64,000 nt of DNA from Acidimicrobiales bacterium (GTDB lineage Bacteria; Actinomycetota; Acidimicrobiia; Acidimicrobiales; DATDAH01): positions 1 to 64,000 of the forward strand of contig JAEUJM010000042.1 of assembly GCA_016794585.1 (NCBI GenBank), given 5' to 3'. The notes beneath the pieces were generated by a model, which searched no databases, was not told the origin of the DNA, and worked only from the letters and a program-made list of their open reading frames with translations. Both the position numbers and the translations under genes were made by a program. Positions 54,005 to 62,828 of this stretch are shown here, piece after piece (the first letter of the stretch is position 1; the number at the start of each line of letters is the position of its first letter).

Positions 54005-54182
54005 CACGGGTCTCAGCGGGCAACTCGCGACCTGCTGTTTGCCTTCATCGTCGAACTCCCGATGGCCGGTCCAGAATCGCCCGATTGGCAGGAATGAGCG
54101 ACCTGTCTCTGGCGCGAACCGACCGGGCGCTGCGGAAGGACAGCACCCGGTCGGGTCGGTGGTGGACAGACGGCGAGTGCCC

Positions 54183-54512
54183 TCAGTCTCCGGCTTCGTT
54201 GCCGTCCGGCGCCTCGGAGTCACCTTCGATGACCACGACGCCGTAGCTGTCGTCCAGGCGGACATCGACCGTGGTGCCGTCGGGCCGCGTGACCTCGACC
54301 TCCCAGGTCGCGCCGTTCTCGGTGTCGCGCTCGACCGAGTGGGCTTGGCCTCCGCCCGTCGCCTCGAGGGCTGCGGCGGTGGCCCGGTCCGCGCCAGCGC
54401 CGGTCACGGTGCCTTCACCTCCGTCACCGCCGCCGGCAAGCGCTACCGCGCCTCCGGACAGGCCTACAGCGAGCACCACACCCGCACCGGCTGCAATCAG
54501 CTTCTTTCGCAT
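54183..54512 (-). CDS. Exported PepSY-like protein with acidic tail (PepSY1)
   Basis: 109 residues. Signal peptide MRKKLIAAGAGVVLAVGLSG, a Gly-rich spacer, then a PepSY-like module: DRATAAALEATGGGQAHSVE followed by ENGATWEVEVTRPDGTTVDV and RLDDSYGVVVIEGD. It ends SEAPDGNEAGD, close to the NEAPD pattern of two other exported proteins here. PepSY domains often inhibit proteases or sense peptides. On the opposite strand to RR3, 180 bp apart, with TCAG boxes between. Confidence 0.8.
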   Translation of the reverse strand: MRKKLIAAGAGVVLAVGLSGGAVALAGGGDGGEGTVTGAGADRATAAALEATGGGQAHSVERDTENGATWEVEVTRPDGTTVDVRLDDSYGVVVIEGDSEAPDGNEAGD

Positions 54513-54594
54513 CTCGAACTCCTCTCAGGCCCCGGAGGGCCGGTCGAAGGGAGATTCGCTCTCTCCGTGTGCGGATGAACGTACGACAATGCGC

Positions 54595-54636
54595 CTGAAC
54601 CCAGCCTGACGGCCCTGGGATTCAGCGCTCGTTCAG
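54595..54636. promoter_or_regulatory. TCAG-type boxes between PepSY1 and response regulator 3
   Basis: On the minus strand GTCAG and TTCAG (54610-54606 and 54599-54595) are 11 bp apart, facing PepSY1. On the plus strand TTCAG occurs at 54621-54625 and 54632-54636, also 11 bp apart, facing response regulator 3. The layout suggests shared control of both genes. Confidence 0.5.
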
Positions 54637-54692
54637 GAAGTGGCGCTCAGAATGGCCGACGCCATCAGATGGTCGAGGCTGGAAAGGTCGCC

Positions 54693-55370
54693 ATGAAGCT
54701 GCTCGTGGTCGAGGACGACGTCAAGATCGCTCTGGCGGTGACGCGCGGGCTGGAGGCCGAGGGTTTCACCGTCGAAGTCGCCCACGACGGCGACGACGGG
54801 CTGTGGCGGGCAATCGAAGGGGCGCACGACCTGATCATCCTCGACCTCATGCTGCCAGGACGTAGCGGCTTTCAGGTCTGCAAGGAGCTTCGTGACGCCG
54901 GGATTTGGACCCCGATCCTCGTGCTCACGGCCAAGTCCGGGGACCTCGACGAAGCGGAGGCGCTCGACACTGGGGCCGACGACTTCCTCACCAAGCCGTT
55001 CTCCTTTCCCGTACTCGTTGCGCACGTGCGAGCGCTCCTTCGGCGGGCGGGGGGCGGAAACCCCGTGCCGGTCGCGGTTGGGGACCTCCGCGTCGACCCG
55101 GGTCGCCGACGAGCCTGGCGAGGTGACACCGAGCTCGCGCTCACCGCGCGTGAGTTCGACGTCTTGTCGTTCCTGGTGCGCCGATGCGGGCAGGTGCTCT
55201 CGAAGGAGGACATCTTGGCGGGGGTCTGGGATTACGACTTCGACGGTGATCCGAACATCGTCGAGGTGTATGTGGGGCGTCTTCGCCGCAAGGTTGATGA
55301 GCCCTTCGGGCAGAGCTCCCTCGAAACAGTCCGAGGCGCCGGCTACCGCCTCGCCGAGGCCGACGGGTGA
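54693..55370 (+). CDS. OmpR-type response regulator 3
   Basis: 225 residues from the ATG at 54693 (after GGAAAGG). Receiver: MKLLVVEDDVKIALAVTRGL, phospho-acceptor Asp in LIILDLMLPGRSG, Thr in LVLTAKSGDLDEAEALD, Lys in FLTKPFSFPVL. Wing: ELALTAREFDVLSFLVRRCG, GVWDYDFDGDPNIVEVYVG, RGAGYRLAEADG. Close relative of RR2. Overlaps HK3 by 4 bp. The TCAG boxes upstream suggest autoregulation. Leads into module B. Confidence 0.93.
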   Translation: MKLLVVEDDVKIALAVTRGLEAEGFTVEVAHDGDDGLWRAIEGAHDLIILDLMLPGRSGFQVCKELRDAGIWTPILVLTAKSGDLDEAEALDTGADDFLTKPFSFPVLVAHVRALLRRAGGGNPVPVAVGDLRVDPGRRRAWRGDTELALTAREFDVLSFLVRRCGQVLSKEDILAGVWDYDFDGDPNIVEVYVGRLRRKVDEPFGQSSLETVRGAGYRLAEADG

Positions 55371-56563
55371 GCCGCCCGTCCCTCCGAGCGCGAGTCACCG
55401 CCGTAGCGTCCATTGCGGTCGCCCTCGTCCTGGTCGTGGCCGGCACGGTCACGGTGCTCGCCGTTCAGCAGCGCCTGGTCGGGGACCTCGACGACGTCGC
55501 CGCCACCATCGTGGGCGAGCTGACACCGGAGATCACCCCTGCCCGACCGCCCGACACCCTGGTGGTCCGAGGCGACGACGACGCCTTCGCTCAGTTCGTC
55601 GATCCGCAGGGTCGGGTCATCACCGCCACGACGAACATCGAAGGCGCTCCGCCGATCGTGACTGCCGTCGGGCTCCGCACTATCAGCGGCCTGCCTCATG
55701 ACGAGGCTCGCTTCCGGGTCCTGGCTCGCCGCGTCGACGGTGGCGTGCTCATCGTCGGCGTCACCCTCGACGACGTCGACCAGAGCCTGGGAGCGCTCCG
55801 GCGCACGCTGCTGGTGGTCTCGCCGCTCGTGCTCGTCGCTCTCGCCGCCGTCGTCTGGCTCGTCGTCGGAAGGACGTTGCGACCGGTCGAGATCGCCAAC
55901 CAACGGCAACGCCAGTTCGTCGCCGACGCGTCACACGAGCTGCGCACCCCCTTGACGAGGATGCGTTCCGAGCTCGAGGTCGACCTGTCGCACCCCGAGG
56001 AGGCGGACCTCCTGATGACGCATCGCACCGTCCTGGCCGACGCGATCGAACTTCAAGCCCTCGTCGACGACCTCCTCCTGTTGGCCCGCAGCGACGCCAA
56101 GGAGATGGTCTCGCGCCGCGAATCTGTGGACCTCGACGACCTGGTGCTCGACGAGGTGCGCCGCTCGCGTGTGTCGTCGACCGTGACCATCGACCTCTCG
56201 CAAATGTCGAGTGGGGAGGTGCGAGGCGACGCTGACCAACTCAGACGGGTGGTTCGGAACCTGGTCGACAACGCGCTGCGGCACGCGACGTCCGTCGTGG
56301 CCGTGGAGCTCAGCGAGGACGTCGACGGCGTCTTGCTCGCATTCACCGACGACGGCCCTGGCGTCCCCGCTGCGGAACATGCGCGCATCTTCGAACGCTT
56401 TGCTCGCCTCGACGAGGCACGCACGACGCGCGCTGGCGGCACCGGTCTGGGCCTGGCGATCACACGCGACATCGTTGTGGCACACGGCGGGACCGTGTCC
56501 GTGGACGCCGACCACGTGGGCGGGGCTCGATTCGTGGTGCGCCTGCCACTGGCACCCCGGTGA
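55367..56563 (+). CDS. Sensor histidine kinase 3, HAMP linker missing
   Basis: 398 residues from a GTG. Helices at VTAVASIAVALVLVVAGTVT and TLLVVSPLVLVALAAVVWLV, extracellular sensor between. After the second helix the sequence is VGRTLRPVEIANQRQRQFVA, then DASHELRTPLTRMRSEL (H-box). Compared with HK2, about 48 residues of HAMP between PVE and the H-box helix are absent, without a frame change. N-box VVRNLVDNALRHATS, G1 FTDDGPGVPA, G2 GTGLGLAITRDI are intact. Signal transmission must differ from HK2. Confidence 0.92.
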   Translation: MSRPSLRARVTAVASIAVALVLVVAGTVTVLAVQQRLVGDLDDVAATIVGELTPEITPARPPDTLVVRGDDDAFAQFVDPQGRVITATTNIEGAPPIVTAVGLRTISGLPHDEARFRVLARRVDGGVLIVGVTLDDVDQSLGALRRTLLVVSPLVLVALAAVVWLVVGRTLRPVEIANQRQRQFVADASHELRTPLTRMRSELEVDLSHPEEADLLMTHRTVLADAIELQALVDDLLLLARSDAKEMVSRRESVDLDDLVLDEVRRSRVSSTVTIDLSQMSSGEVRGDADQLRRVVRNLVDNALRHATSVVAVELSEDVDGVLLAFTDDGPGVPAAEHARIFERFARLDEARTTRAGGTGLGLAITRDIVVAHGGTVSVDADHVGGARFVVRLPLAPR

Positions 56564-56674
56564 CACCGGGCCGGGGTCGCAGCGACGAAGCGGTGCCGAG
56601 CTGCCGGTGTGCCCCGTCGTTGGAGAGCCGACTGTTCAGGCGGGCGTCAGGTGCTCCTCGGTACAACAGCATCC

Positions 56675-57616
56675 ATGTTGCTCGAACCACCGTCCTCGAG
56701 AAGTGCGATCCGCGCAGGCGCGCACCGGCCGCTCCTCCGTGGATGGCGCGCAGGCGTGGTGCCGGTGGCGGCCGCCCTCTTCGTCCTGACGGCCGCATGC
56801 GGCGGGTCGGGTTCCAGCGAGGCGGGGTTGGCCGTCGATCCGAACGACGAGGGGACGAAGGTCGATTTCGACCCGGCGAACTTCGTCGACCCGACCTTGT
56901 CCACGAACCCCTATCACCCGCTGGCGCCCGGTACCCAGTGGGTGTACGGCGGAAGCACAGAGGTCGGTTCGCGGACGGTTCCTCACGGGATCATCGTCAC
57001 CATCACGGACGTGATCCGTGAGATCGACGGCGTGCCCACGGTGGCGATGCTCAGCGAGTCGACCGACTCCGGGGAGATCGCCCAGATCGGCATGGACTAC
57101 ATGGCGCTCGACAAGGACGGGAACGTCTGGATCCTGGGCGGCTACGACGAGGACTATGAAGGCGGCGAGTACACCAACATCGACACGGCGTGGCTGGGAA
57201 CGGGCGAGGGTCAGATCGTCGGCATCCTCTCGCCGATGGATGTCACCGCCCACACCCCACGGTGGTTCATCGGACAAGCACCCGAGGAGGCAGGCTCGGT
57301 CGGCGAGCCGGTTCGGGTCGGTGTGCGCGAGTGCGTGAGCTATGGGTGCTTCGACGACGTGCTCGTGGTGCAGGAAGGCAATGTCGGTGCCCCCGACAAC
57401 GAGGACAAGTACTACGCCCCTGGTGTCGGCGTGATCAAGAACGTCCCGCTCGACGCCAGCCTGCACCAGGACCGCTTCGAGCTCCTCAACTTCCTCGATC
57501 TGAGCGCCGACGGTCTGGCCGAGGCCAGCCAGACGGTCCTCGACATCGAAGCCCACGCCCTTGAGACGGCCCCCGAGGTGTTCTCGGGGGAGCCGGCAGC
57601 CAGGCGGGCGTCGTGA
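56675..57616 (+). CDS. Large secreted lipoprotein of module B
   Basis: 313 residues from the ATG at 56675. A long n-region (LLEPPSSRSAIRAGAHRPLL) precedes the hydrophobic stretch VVPVAAALFVLTAACGGSGS with lipobox LTAAC; a later GTG start may be used. Mature protein: DFDPANFVDPTLSTNPYHPL, GTQWVYGGSTEVGS, KYYAPGVGVIKNVPLD. This matches secreted proteins with the NPYHPL-PG-WVYxG pattern; function unknown. First gene of module B; its stop overlaps the ATPase start (GTGA). Confidence 0.82.
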   Translation: MLLEPPSSRSAIRAGAHRPLLRGWRAGVVPVAAALFVLTAACGGSGSSEAGLAVDPNDEGTKVDFDPANFVDPTLSTNPYHPLAPGTQWVYGGSTEVGSRTVPHGIIVTITDVIREIDGVPTVAMLSESTDSGEIAQIGMDYMALDKDGNVWILGGYDEDYEGGEYTNIDTAWLGTGEGQIVGILSPMDVTAHTPRWFIGQAPEEAGSVGEPVRVGVRECVSYGCFDDVLVVQEGNVGAPDNEDKYYAPGVGVIKNVPLDASLHQDRFELLNFLDLSADGLAEASQTVLDIEAHALETAPEVFSGEPAARRAS

Positions 57617-58299
57617 CCACAACCCCGATCGTGGCGCTCAACGGTGTCTCGAAGTCCTTCGAGAGCGGCCCGGATGCGACCGTCGTGCTCGACGATGTGC
57701 ACCTCGAGATCCGCCCCGGGGAGAAGGCCAGCCTGGTGGGGCCGTCCGGCAGCGGGAAGTCGACGCTGTTGTCCCTGATCGCCGGCCTCCTCCGTCCCGA
57801 CTCGGGCAGCGTCGAGATCGACGGCGTGGCGATGAGCGAGCTCGACGACCGCCACCGCGCCCGGCTGCGGGCCGACCGGATCGGGATCGCCCTCCAGTCC
57901 GACAACCTGATCCCCTTCCTCACCGCCCGTGAGAACGTGGAGGTGGCGCTGGCCTTCGGGACTCGTCGGCGGGCGGGCAGGTCGCGGGCGGCCGCCCGAG
58001 GTCGAGCCATGGAGCTGCTCGATCGGTTCGATGTCGGCGACCGGGCCGGCCACCGTCCCCGCCACTTGTCCGGTGGTGAGGCGCAGCGGGTGGCGCTGGC
58101 GGTATCGATGGCCAATGAGCCGGCGCTCCTGCTGGCTGACGAGGTCGTGGCCCAGCTGGACGGGGAGACCGCGACCCGGGTGGTCGACGAGGTGTTGGAC
58201 GCCGACTTCGCCGTGTTGTACGTGACGCACGACCTCGCCTTGGCCGACCTGGTCGAACACCGTTATGTGCTCGACGGCGGGGCCGTGGTGTCCAGATGA
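57613..58299 (+). CDS. ABC ATPase of module B with altered Walker B/D-loop region
   Basis: 228 residues from a GTG. Walker A SLVGPSGSGKSTLLSLIAG, Q-loop IALQSDNLIPFL, signature LSGGEAQRVALAVSM (Glu for Gln), Walker B ALLLADEVVAQLD, in which the usual EPTGALD is EVVAQLD, H-loop LYVTHDLAL. Probably the weaker subunit of an asymmetric pair, as in module A. Overlaps the lipoprotein and the next ATPase by 4 bp each. Confidence 0.9.
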   Translation: MTTTPIVALNGVSKSFESGPDATVVLDDVHLEIRPGEKASLVGPSGSGKSTLLSLIAGLLRPDSGSVEIDGVAMSELDDRHRARLRADRIGIALQSDNLIPFLTARENVEVALAFGTRRRAGRSRAAARGRAMELLDRFDVGDRAGHRPRHLSGGEAQRVALAVSMANEPALLLADEVVAQLDGETATRVVDEVLDADFAVLYVTHDLALADLVEHRYVLDGGAVVSR

Positions 58300-59027
58300 C
58301 CAGCGTCCAGAGGACCAGTGACCCGATGGCCAGCGACAACACGATCGTGGCGGTCGACCTCATGGTCGAGCATCACAACACCGACGAGGTCGTGCGGGCC
58401 CTCGATCCCGTGTCGCTGACGGTGAAGGGCGGTACCAGCGTGGCGGTCATGGGGCCCAGCGGTTGCGGCAAGTCGACCCTGCTTGGCCTCTTGGCTGGTT
58501 TGGCCCTCCCCACGGCCGGCACGGTCACGATCGGTGACGATGCCGTCTCCGAACTCGATGAGCGGCGCCGGGTGCTGTTCCGCCGCCAGAAGCTGGGCAT
58601 GGTGTACCAGGCCGACAACCTGCTTCCGCACCTGACGGTCGAGGAGAACGTGGGTCTCCAGCTCGCCATCTGTGACGGGGAGACCGCCGCCGACGCGCCC
58701 CGGGAGGTAGCCGACGTGCTGGAGCGCCTCGGGATCGGCGAGCTCGCGGGCCGGCTCCCTGATCAGCTCTCCGGCGGGCAGCGTCAACGCGCATCGGTCG
58801 CCCGGGCCATCATCCACCGACCCTCGGTGGTACTGGCTGACGAACCCACCGGTGCGCTCGATGGTCGCAGCGCCCAAGTCGTGATCGAGCTCCTCGTCGA
58901 GGTGCAGGGGGAGATTGGCGCCACGCTCGTCCTGGTCACCCACGACCCCGCGATCGCCGCACATCTCGACCGGACGGTCGAGCTGCGGCGACCCGCCCGA
59001 GCCCAGGAACCAACCAATGCTGGTTAG
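58296..59027 (+). CDS. ABC ATPase of module B, canonical
   Basis: 243 residues from the ATG at 58296 (MTSVQRTSDP; a second ATG at residue 11 is possible). Walker A AVMGPSGCGKSTLLGLLAG, Q-loop MVYQADNLLPHL, signature LSGGQRQRASVARAI, Walker B SVVLADEPTGALDG, H-loop LVTHDPAI. MacB/LolD type. The 3' end overlaps the permease start by 11 bp. The C-terminus is short and proline-rich. Confidence 0.92.
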   Translation: MTSVQRTSDPMASDNTIVAVDLMVEHHNTDEVVRALDPVSLTVKGGTSVAVMGPSGCGKSTLLGLLAGLALPTAGTVTIGDDAVSELDERRRVLFRRQKLGMVYQADNLLPHLTVEENVGLQLAICDGETAADAPREVADVLERLGIGELAGRLPDQLSGGQRQRASVARAIIHRPSVVLADEPTGALDGRSAQVVIELLVEVQGEIGATLVLVTHDPAIAAHLDRTVELRRPARAQEPTNAG

Positions 59028-62000
59028 GTACGTACTCGCCGATCTCATCCGCAACCCTCGCCGGACGCTGTCGACGATGGTCGGCGTGACCCTGGGGGTC
59101 GGGCTCTTCTGCGGCGTGCTGTTCTTCGTGGACGGGCTCTCAGCGTCCATGACCCAGCGCGCCGTGGCGCCCCTGGCCATCGACATGCAGCTCGTCGTGA
59201 CCCAGCCCATCGGGGCCTCGCTGACCATGACGCAAACGTCGGAGCCGTCGGGTCGGCTGCCCACCGGCGGCGAGTCGTCCATCGTCCTCGAGATCGCCAA
59301 CACCGGCGAGGTCGACGCCCATGACGTGACGGTTCGGTCAGTGCCGGTCGCCGAGCTGGCGTTCGTACCCCGCTCAGCCGAACTGGACGGGACCCCCATC
59401 GCCGGGATCGGCGACAACCCCTTCGCCCACGGCCGAGCGCAGACAGGCTTCAACCTGGGGACCCTTGCACCAGGCGACTCCCGGCGCATGAGCTATCGGT
59501 TGACCGCGACGGGCGAGGTTCGTGTCGACGAGTCCGCCGTGGTGTCGAGCTACTCGAGTCGCGAGAACCCGATCCCGGTCGCCGCCAACGAGCCCGCGGT
59601 GGTGGACCTTCGCGATCTGGCGACCACGATCCGGGCGGTGGACGGGGTGGCCGCCGCCAGTCCCCTGTCCATCGCCGACCTCGGCGTCTCCCGTCTCACG
59701 GGCGCCGGGATCACCCCGCCCGACCCGGCCAAGATCTTCGCCTTCGACGACGCGTACGCGGCACGGGACAACTCCATCGACATCGTCGACGGCACGCTCT
59801 CCGCCGACGGCGCGGTCCTCAGCGCAGAGGCGGCCGCCGCGCTGGGACTCGCGCCGGGCGACACCGTTTCGGTGCAGCTGCCCGACAATTCGACGATCGA
59901 TCTGGTGGTCAGCGGCGTGGCGGACCTGTCGAGGGCGCGGTCGCTGTTCTCGAGCCGTCGCGGTGGCGACCTCGAGACGTTCGTCTACACCGCCCACTCG
60001 GTGATCGTCTCACCAGGGACCTTCACCGATGTCGTCCAACCCGCCTTCGACCGCGCCGCCGCGGCGGGCGGCGGGCGGATCAAGGCTCCGCCGGTCCGCG
60101 AAGTCGACATCTCCTTGGTCCGCGACCGCCTCGACGCCGACCCCGCCAGCGCCCGGCTCGAGACCGGCCGAATCGGCGGCGACGTCGTCGCCGCAGCAGG
60201 ACGCTCCGACTACCTGCTCGACAACATCTCCAACACGCTCGAGGTCGCGTCCGGAGACGCCGACGTGGCCAAGCAACTCTTCCTGTTCCTCGGCATCCCC
60301 GGCGGGTTCCTCGCCGCGATGCTCGCCGCCTACTCCGGCTCCGTGCTCGCTGAGGCCCAGCGTCGAGAGCAGGCCATGCTCCGCGTCCGCGGGGCCGCCC
60401 GACGGCACCTCCTGCGCATGCTCGCCCTCCGCACCGGGGCGCTGACCGCCGTCGGATCGGCCCTCGGGCTCCTCTGCGGCTACCTCCTCGCAGCGGCGAT
60501 CCTCGGCCAGGAATCGCTCGACCGCGCCAACCCGTCCAGCCTGGCCACCTCGGCGGTGCTCGGCACTCTCGGAGGGTTCGCCGCCACGGGTATGGCCCTC
60601 TACCTGACCGGGCGCCGCTCCATCGACCGCGAGATCAACGGCGACCGGGCCCGGCACACACTCAGCGTCCCCATCTGGCGTCGCGCCCGCCTGGACCTCG
60701 TCGGCGTGGCGGTCGTCGCCATCGGGACCGCGATCGCCGTACGCGCCGGTGCCTTCGAGGGAGCGCCAGGGTCGGTGTACTTCGGCCGCGGGGTCAACCT
60801 CAACGTGGCGCTGCTCGTGCTGCCGCTCGCGGTGTGGATCACCGGCAGCCTGCTGGGCGCTCGCGTCATCGGCGCCGTGCTCGGGCGGACCCAGCCGCGA
60901 TCGACCGCCGCGGTCGGGCGGCCGCTGCCCAGCCTGTACCGACTCAGCATCGGGCGCCGCCCCTGGTCCATCAGCAACGGGGCTTTCATCGTCACCCTCA
61001 TCGTCGCGCTGGCCACGTGCCTCTCCGCCTTCACTGCGTCCTACGACGCCGCGAAGGTCCGAGACGCCCGCTACGCGAACGGTGCCGACATCCGCATCAC
61101 CCCCAGCCCGACGTCCGCCCGGGCGTACAGCGTCGATGACACCCAAGCGTTCCAGACCACGGGCGTCGTCGACGCCACCCCTGTCGTGTACGAGCTCAGC
61201 AACGTCATCCTGCGCAGCGCGCGCACGTCGGACCCCGCCAACCTGGCCGCCGTGGACCCCGCCACCTACCCCTCGGTCGCCCCACTGTCCGGCAGCCGCT
61301 TCACCGGCGGCAGCGCGGAAGACGCCCTTCGCGGGCTCCGCGACGACCCCACTGCCATCCTGGTCAGCGAGGACACGGCGGCGTTTCTCAAGGCTGAAGT
61401 CGGTGACACCCTCCAAGTGGTGCTGGCCCGGGCCACCGACGCCCAGGTGGAGGTCCCGCTCCACATAACCGGACTCTTCGAACGCCTCCCCGGGTTCCCT
61501 GACGGTGCCGACGCCGTGATGGCCATCTCCGCGCACACCGCCGCGGTGCCGTCGAAGAACCCCGACTTCTTCCTCGCCGCGACCGAGCGCGACGACACCG
61601 CCGGACTGCGCACGGCAGTCGAATCGCTGCGCGCCGACGCCCCGAGCGACGCCGAGTTCCAGATCGACACACGCGTCACGGCCCTCGCCAGCGATCAGTC
61701 GAGCCTCGCCGCGCTCAACATCGCCGGCCTGGTCGACCTGGACTCCACGTTCTCCCTCGCCATGGCCGTCGTCACCATCGCCATCTTCGTGTTCGGCCTC
61801 CTCCTGCAGCGCCGCCGGGAGTACATAACCCTTCGCGCGCAGGGCCTCGAGCCGTCCACCATCAGAAGGCTCATCACGCTTGAAGCCGCCACCGTGGCGG
61901 TGCTCGGCGCCACCGCCGGCGTCGTTGTCGGCGTCATCATGGGCTCCTACTTCGTGGCCGTCCTTCGACCCCTTTTCGTCCTCACCCCCTCCTACACCGT

Positions 62001-62121
62001 CCCCGTCGACGGCGTCGCGATCGCGGTCGGCCTGGTGCTCCTCGCCACCCTCGCCTCGACCGCCGCCGCCTCCCGTATGGTCAACCGCCTCGAGCCGACC
62101 GAGCTCCTCCGCGACGAGTGA
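59017..62121 (+). CDS. Large ABC permease with two FtsX domains and an inserted Ig-like domain (module B)
   Basis: 1034 residues from the ATG at 59017. First helix VGVTLGVGLFCGVLFFVDGL. Residues about 85-180 form a DUF11/CARDB-like Ig module: SSIVLEIANTGEVDAHDVTV, SAELDGTPIAGIGDN, LGTLAPGDSRRMSYRL. MacB-like periplasmic part follows. FtsX block 1: LFLFLGIPGGFLAAMLAAYS with RRREQAMLRVRGAARRHLL (AEAQRREQAML in sequence). Block 2: FSLAMAVVTIAIFVFGLLLQ, RRREYITLRAQGLEPSTI, EPTELLRDE. Longer than module A's permease mainly through the Ig module. A strong terminator follows. Confidence 0.92.
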   Translation: MLVRYVLADLIRNPRRTLSTMVGVTLGVGLFCGVLFFVDGLSASMTQRAVAPLAIDMQLVVTQPIGASLTMTQTSEPSGRLPTGGESSIVLEIANTGEVDAHDVTVRSVPVAELAFVPRSAELDGTPIAGIGDNPFAHGRAQTGFNLGTLAPGDSRRMSYRLTATGEVRVDESAVVSSYSSRENPIPVAANEPAVVDLRDLATTIRAVDGVAAASPLSIADLGVSRLTGAGITPPDPAKIFAFDDAYAARDNSIDIVDGTLSADGAVLSAEAAAALGLAPGDTVSVQLPDNSTIDLVVSGVADLSRARSLFSSRRGGDLETFVYTAHSVIVSPGTFTDVVQPAFDRAAAAGGGRIKAPPVREVDISLVRDRLDADPASARLETGRIGGDVVAAAGRSDYLLDNISNTLEVASGDADVAKQLFLFLGIPGGFLAAMLAAYSGSVLAEAQRREQAMLRVRGAARRHLLRMLALRTGALTAVGSALGLLCGYLLAAAILGQESLDRANPSSLATSAVLGTLGGFAATGMALYLTGRRSIDREINGDRARHTLSVPIWRRARLDLVGVAVVAIGTAIAVRAGAFEGAPGSVYFGRGVNLNVALLVLPLAVWITGSLLGARVIGAVLGRTQPRSTAAVGRPLPSLYRLSIGRRPWSISNGAFIVTLIVALATCLSAFTASYDAAKVRDARYANGADIRITPSPTSARAYSVDDTQAFQTTGVVDATPVVYELSNVILRSARTSDPANLAAVDPATYPSVAPLSGSRFTGGSAEDALRGLRDDPTAILVSEDTAAFLKAEVGDTLQVVLARATDAQVEVPLHITGLFERLPGFPDGADAVMAISAHTAAVPSKNPDFFLAATERDDTAGLRTAVESLRADAPSDAEFQIDTRVTALASDQSSLAALNIAGLVDLDSTFSLAMAVVTIAIFVFGLLLQRRREYITLRAQGLEPSTIRRLITLEAATVAVLGATAGVVVGVIMGSYFVAVLRPLFVLTPSYTVPVDGVAIAVGLVLLATLASTAAASRMVNRLEPTELLRDE

Positions 62122-62178
62122 CCGAGCGGGTTCGGCCGACCACAACCCTCTGTTGCGAGCCTGGCGCAGCGGCCACGC

Positions 62179-62212
62179 GAAAGCGGGACCCCTCGCAAGG
62201 GGTCCCGCTTTC
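62179..62212. terminator. Bidirectional terminator after module B
   Basis: GAAAGCGGGACCCCT and AGGGGTCCCGCTTTC form a perfect 15-bp stem with loop CGCA. A-run on one side and T-run on the other allow use from both directions, serving the module B operon and the converging PepSY2 gene. Confidence 0.9.
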
Positions 62213-62240
62213 CGCCCGACCGGGGAACCGGGGTTTCGGT

Positions 62241-62756
62241 TCAGTTCCCGGCCGACTCGGCGGCGTCGGGGGCCTCGTTGCCCGCGTCGCTCTCGTTGGC
62301 GTCGGGGGCCTCGTTGCCTTCGTCGCTCTCGTTGTCGACCTCCTGGGCGAGGACCTCAGCCGTACCGGCATCGACCTTCACGTCGGTTACGGTTCCGTCC
62401 GCTGCCGTCACCTCGACGCTCCAGACCACACTGCCGTTCTCGTTCTCGAGTTCACCCTTGGCGGCCGTGCCCGGGACCGCCGCGAGCGCGGCTGCGCTCG
62501 CTTCGTCGGCCGTGACGGTCGCGAGGCGGTCGAGGCTGGCCGACTCGCTGGCCTCGGACGTTCCCTCCGCGGCCTCCGGAGCCGTCACCGAGGACTGGTA
62601 AGACGGATCCTGCTCCTGGTCGGCCTCGCTGGACGCCGGTGCCGGGTTCGTCGAGGTCTGGCCGGTGGCGGCGCCGGCGATGCCGGCAGCACCAGCCACG
62701 ATGCCGACTGCGGCAGCGCCGGTGTAGAGCAGGCGTTTGGTTCGGGTGGAGGGCAT
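62241..62756 (-). CDS. Exported PepSY-like protein with acidic tail (PepSY2)
   Basis: 171 residues from the ATG at 62756. Signal peptide MPSTRTKRLLYTGAAAVGIV, then AGAAGIAGAATG; Ser/Glu-rich spacer (SSEADQEQDPSYQSSVTAPE); PepSY-like module DRLATVTADEASAAALAAVPG, ENENGSVVWSVEVTAADGTV, TDVKVDAGTAEVLAQE. Tail VDNESDEGNEAPDANESDAG with NEAPDAAESAGN repeats the acidic motif of the protein at 53468. Two CTTCAG boxes lie 73-89 bp upstream of its start. Confidence 0.82.
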   Translation of the reverse strand: MPSTRTKRLLYTGAAAVGIVAGAAGIAGAATGQTSTNPAPASSEADQEQDPSYQSSVTAPEAAEGTSEASESASLDRLATVTADEASAAALAAVPGTAAKGELENENGSVVWSVEVTAADGTVTDVKVDAGTAEVLAQEVDNESDEGNEAPDANESDAGNEAPDAAESAGN

Positions 62757-62828
62757 GGTTCTGGTGTCTCCTGGTTGTCCGGCGACGGTCGGTCGACCTG
62801 CCGCCACCGACAACCTGCGCCTCGCGTG

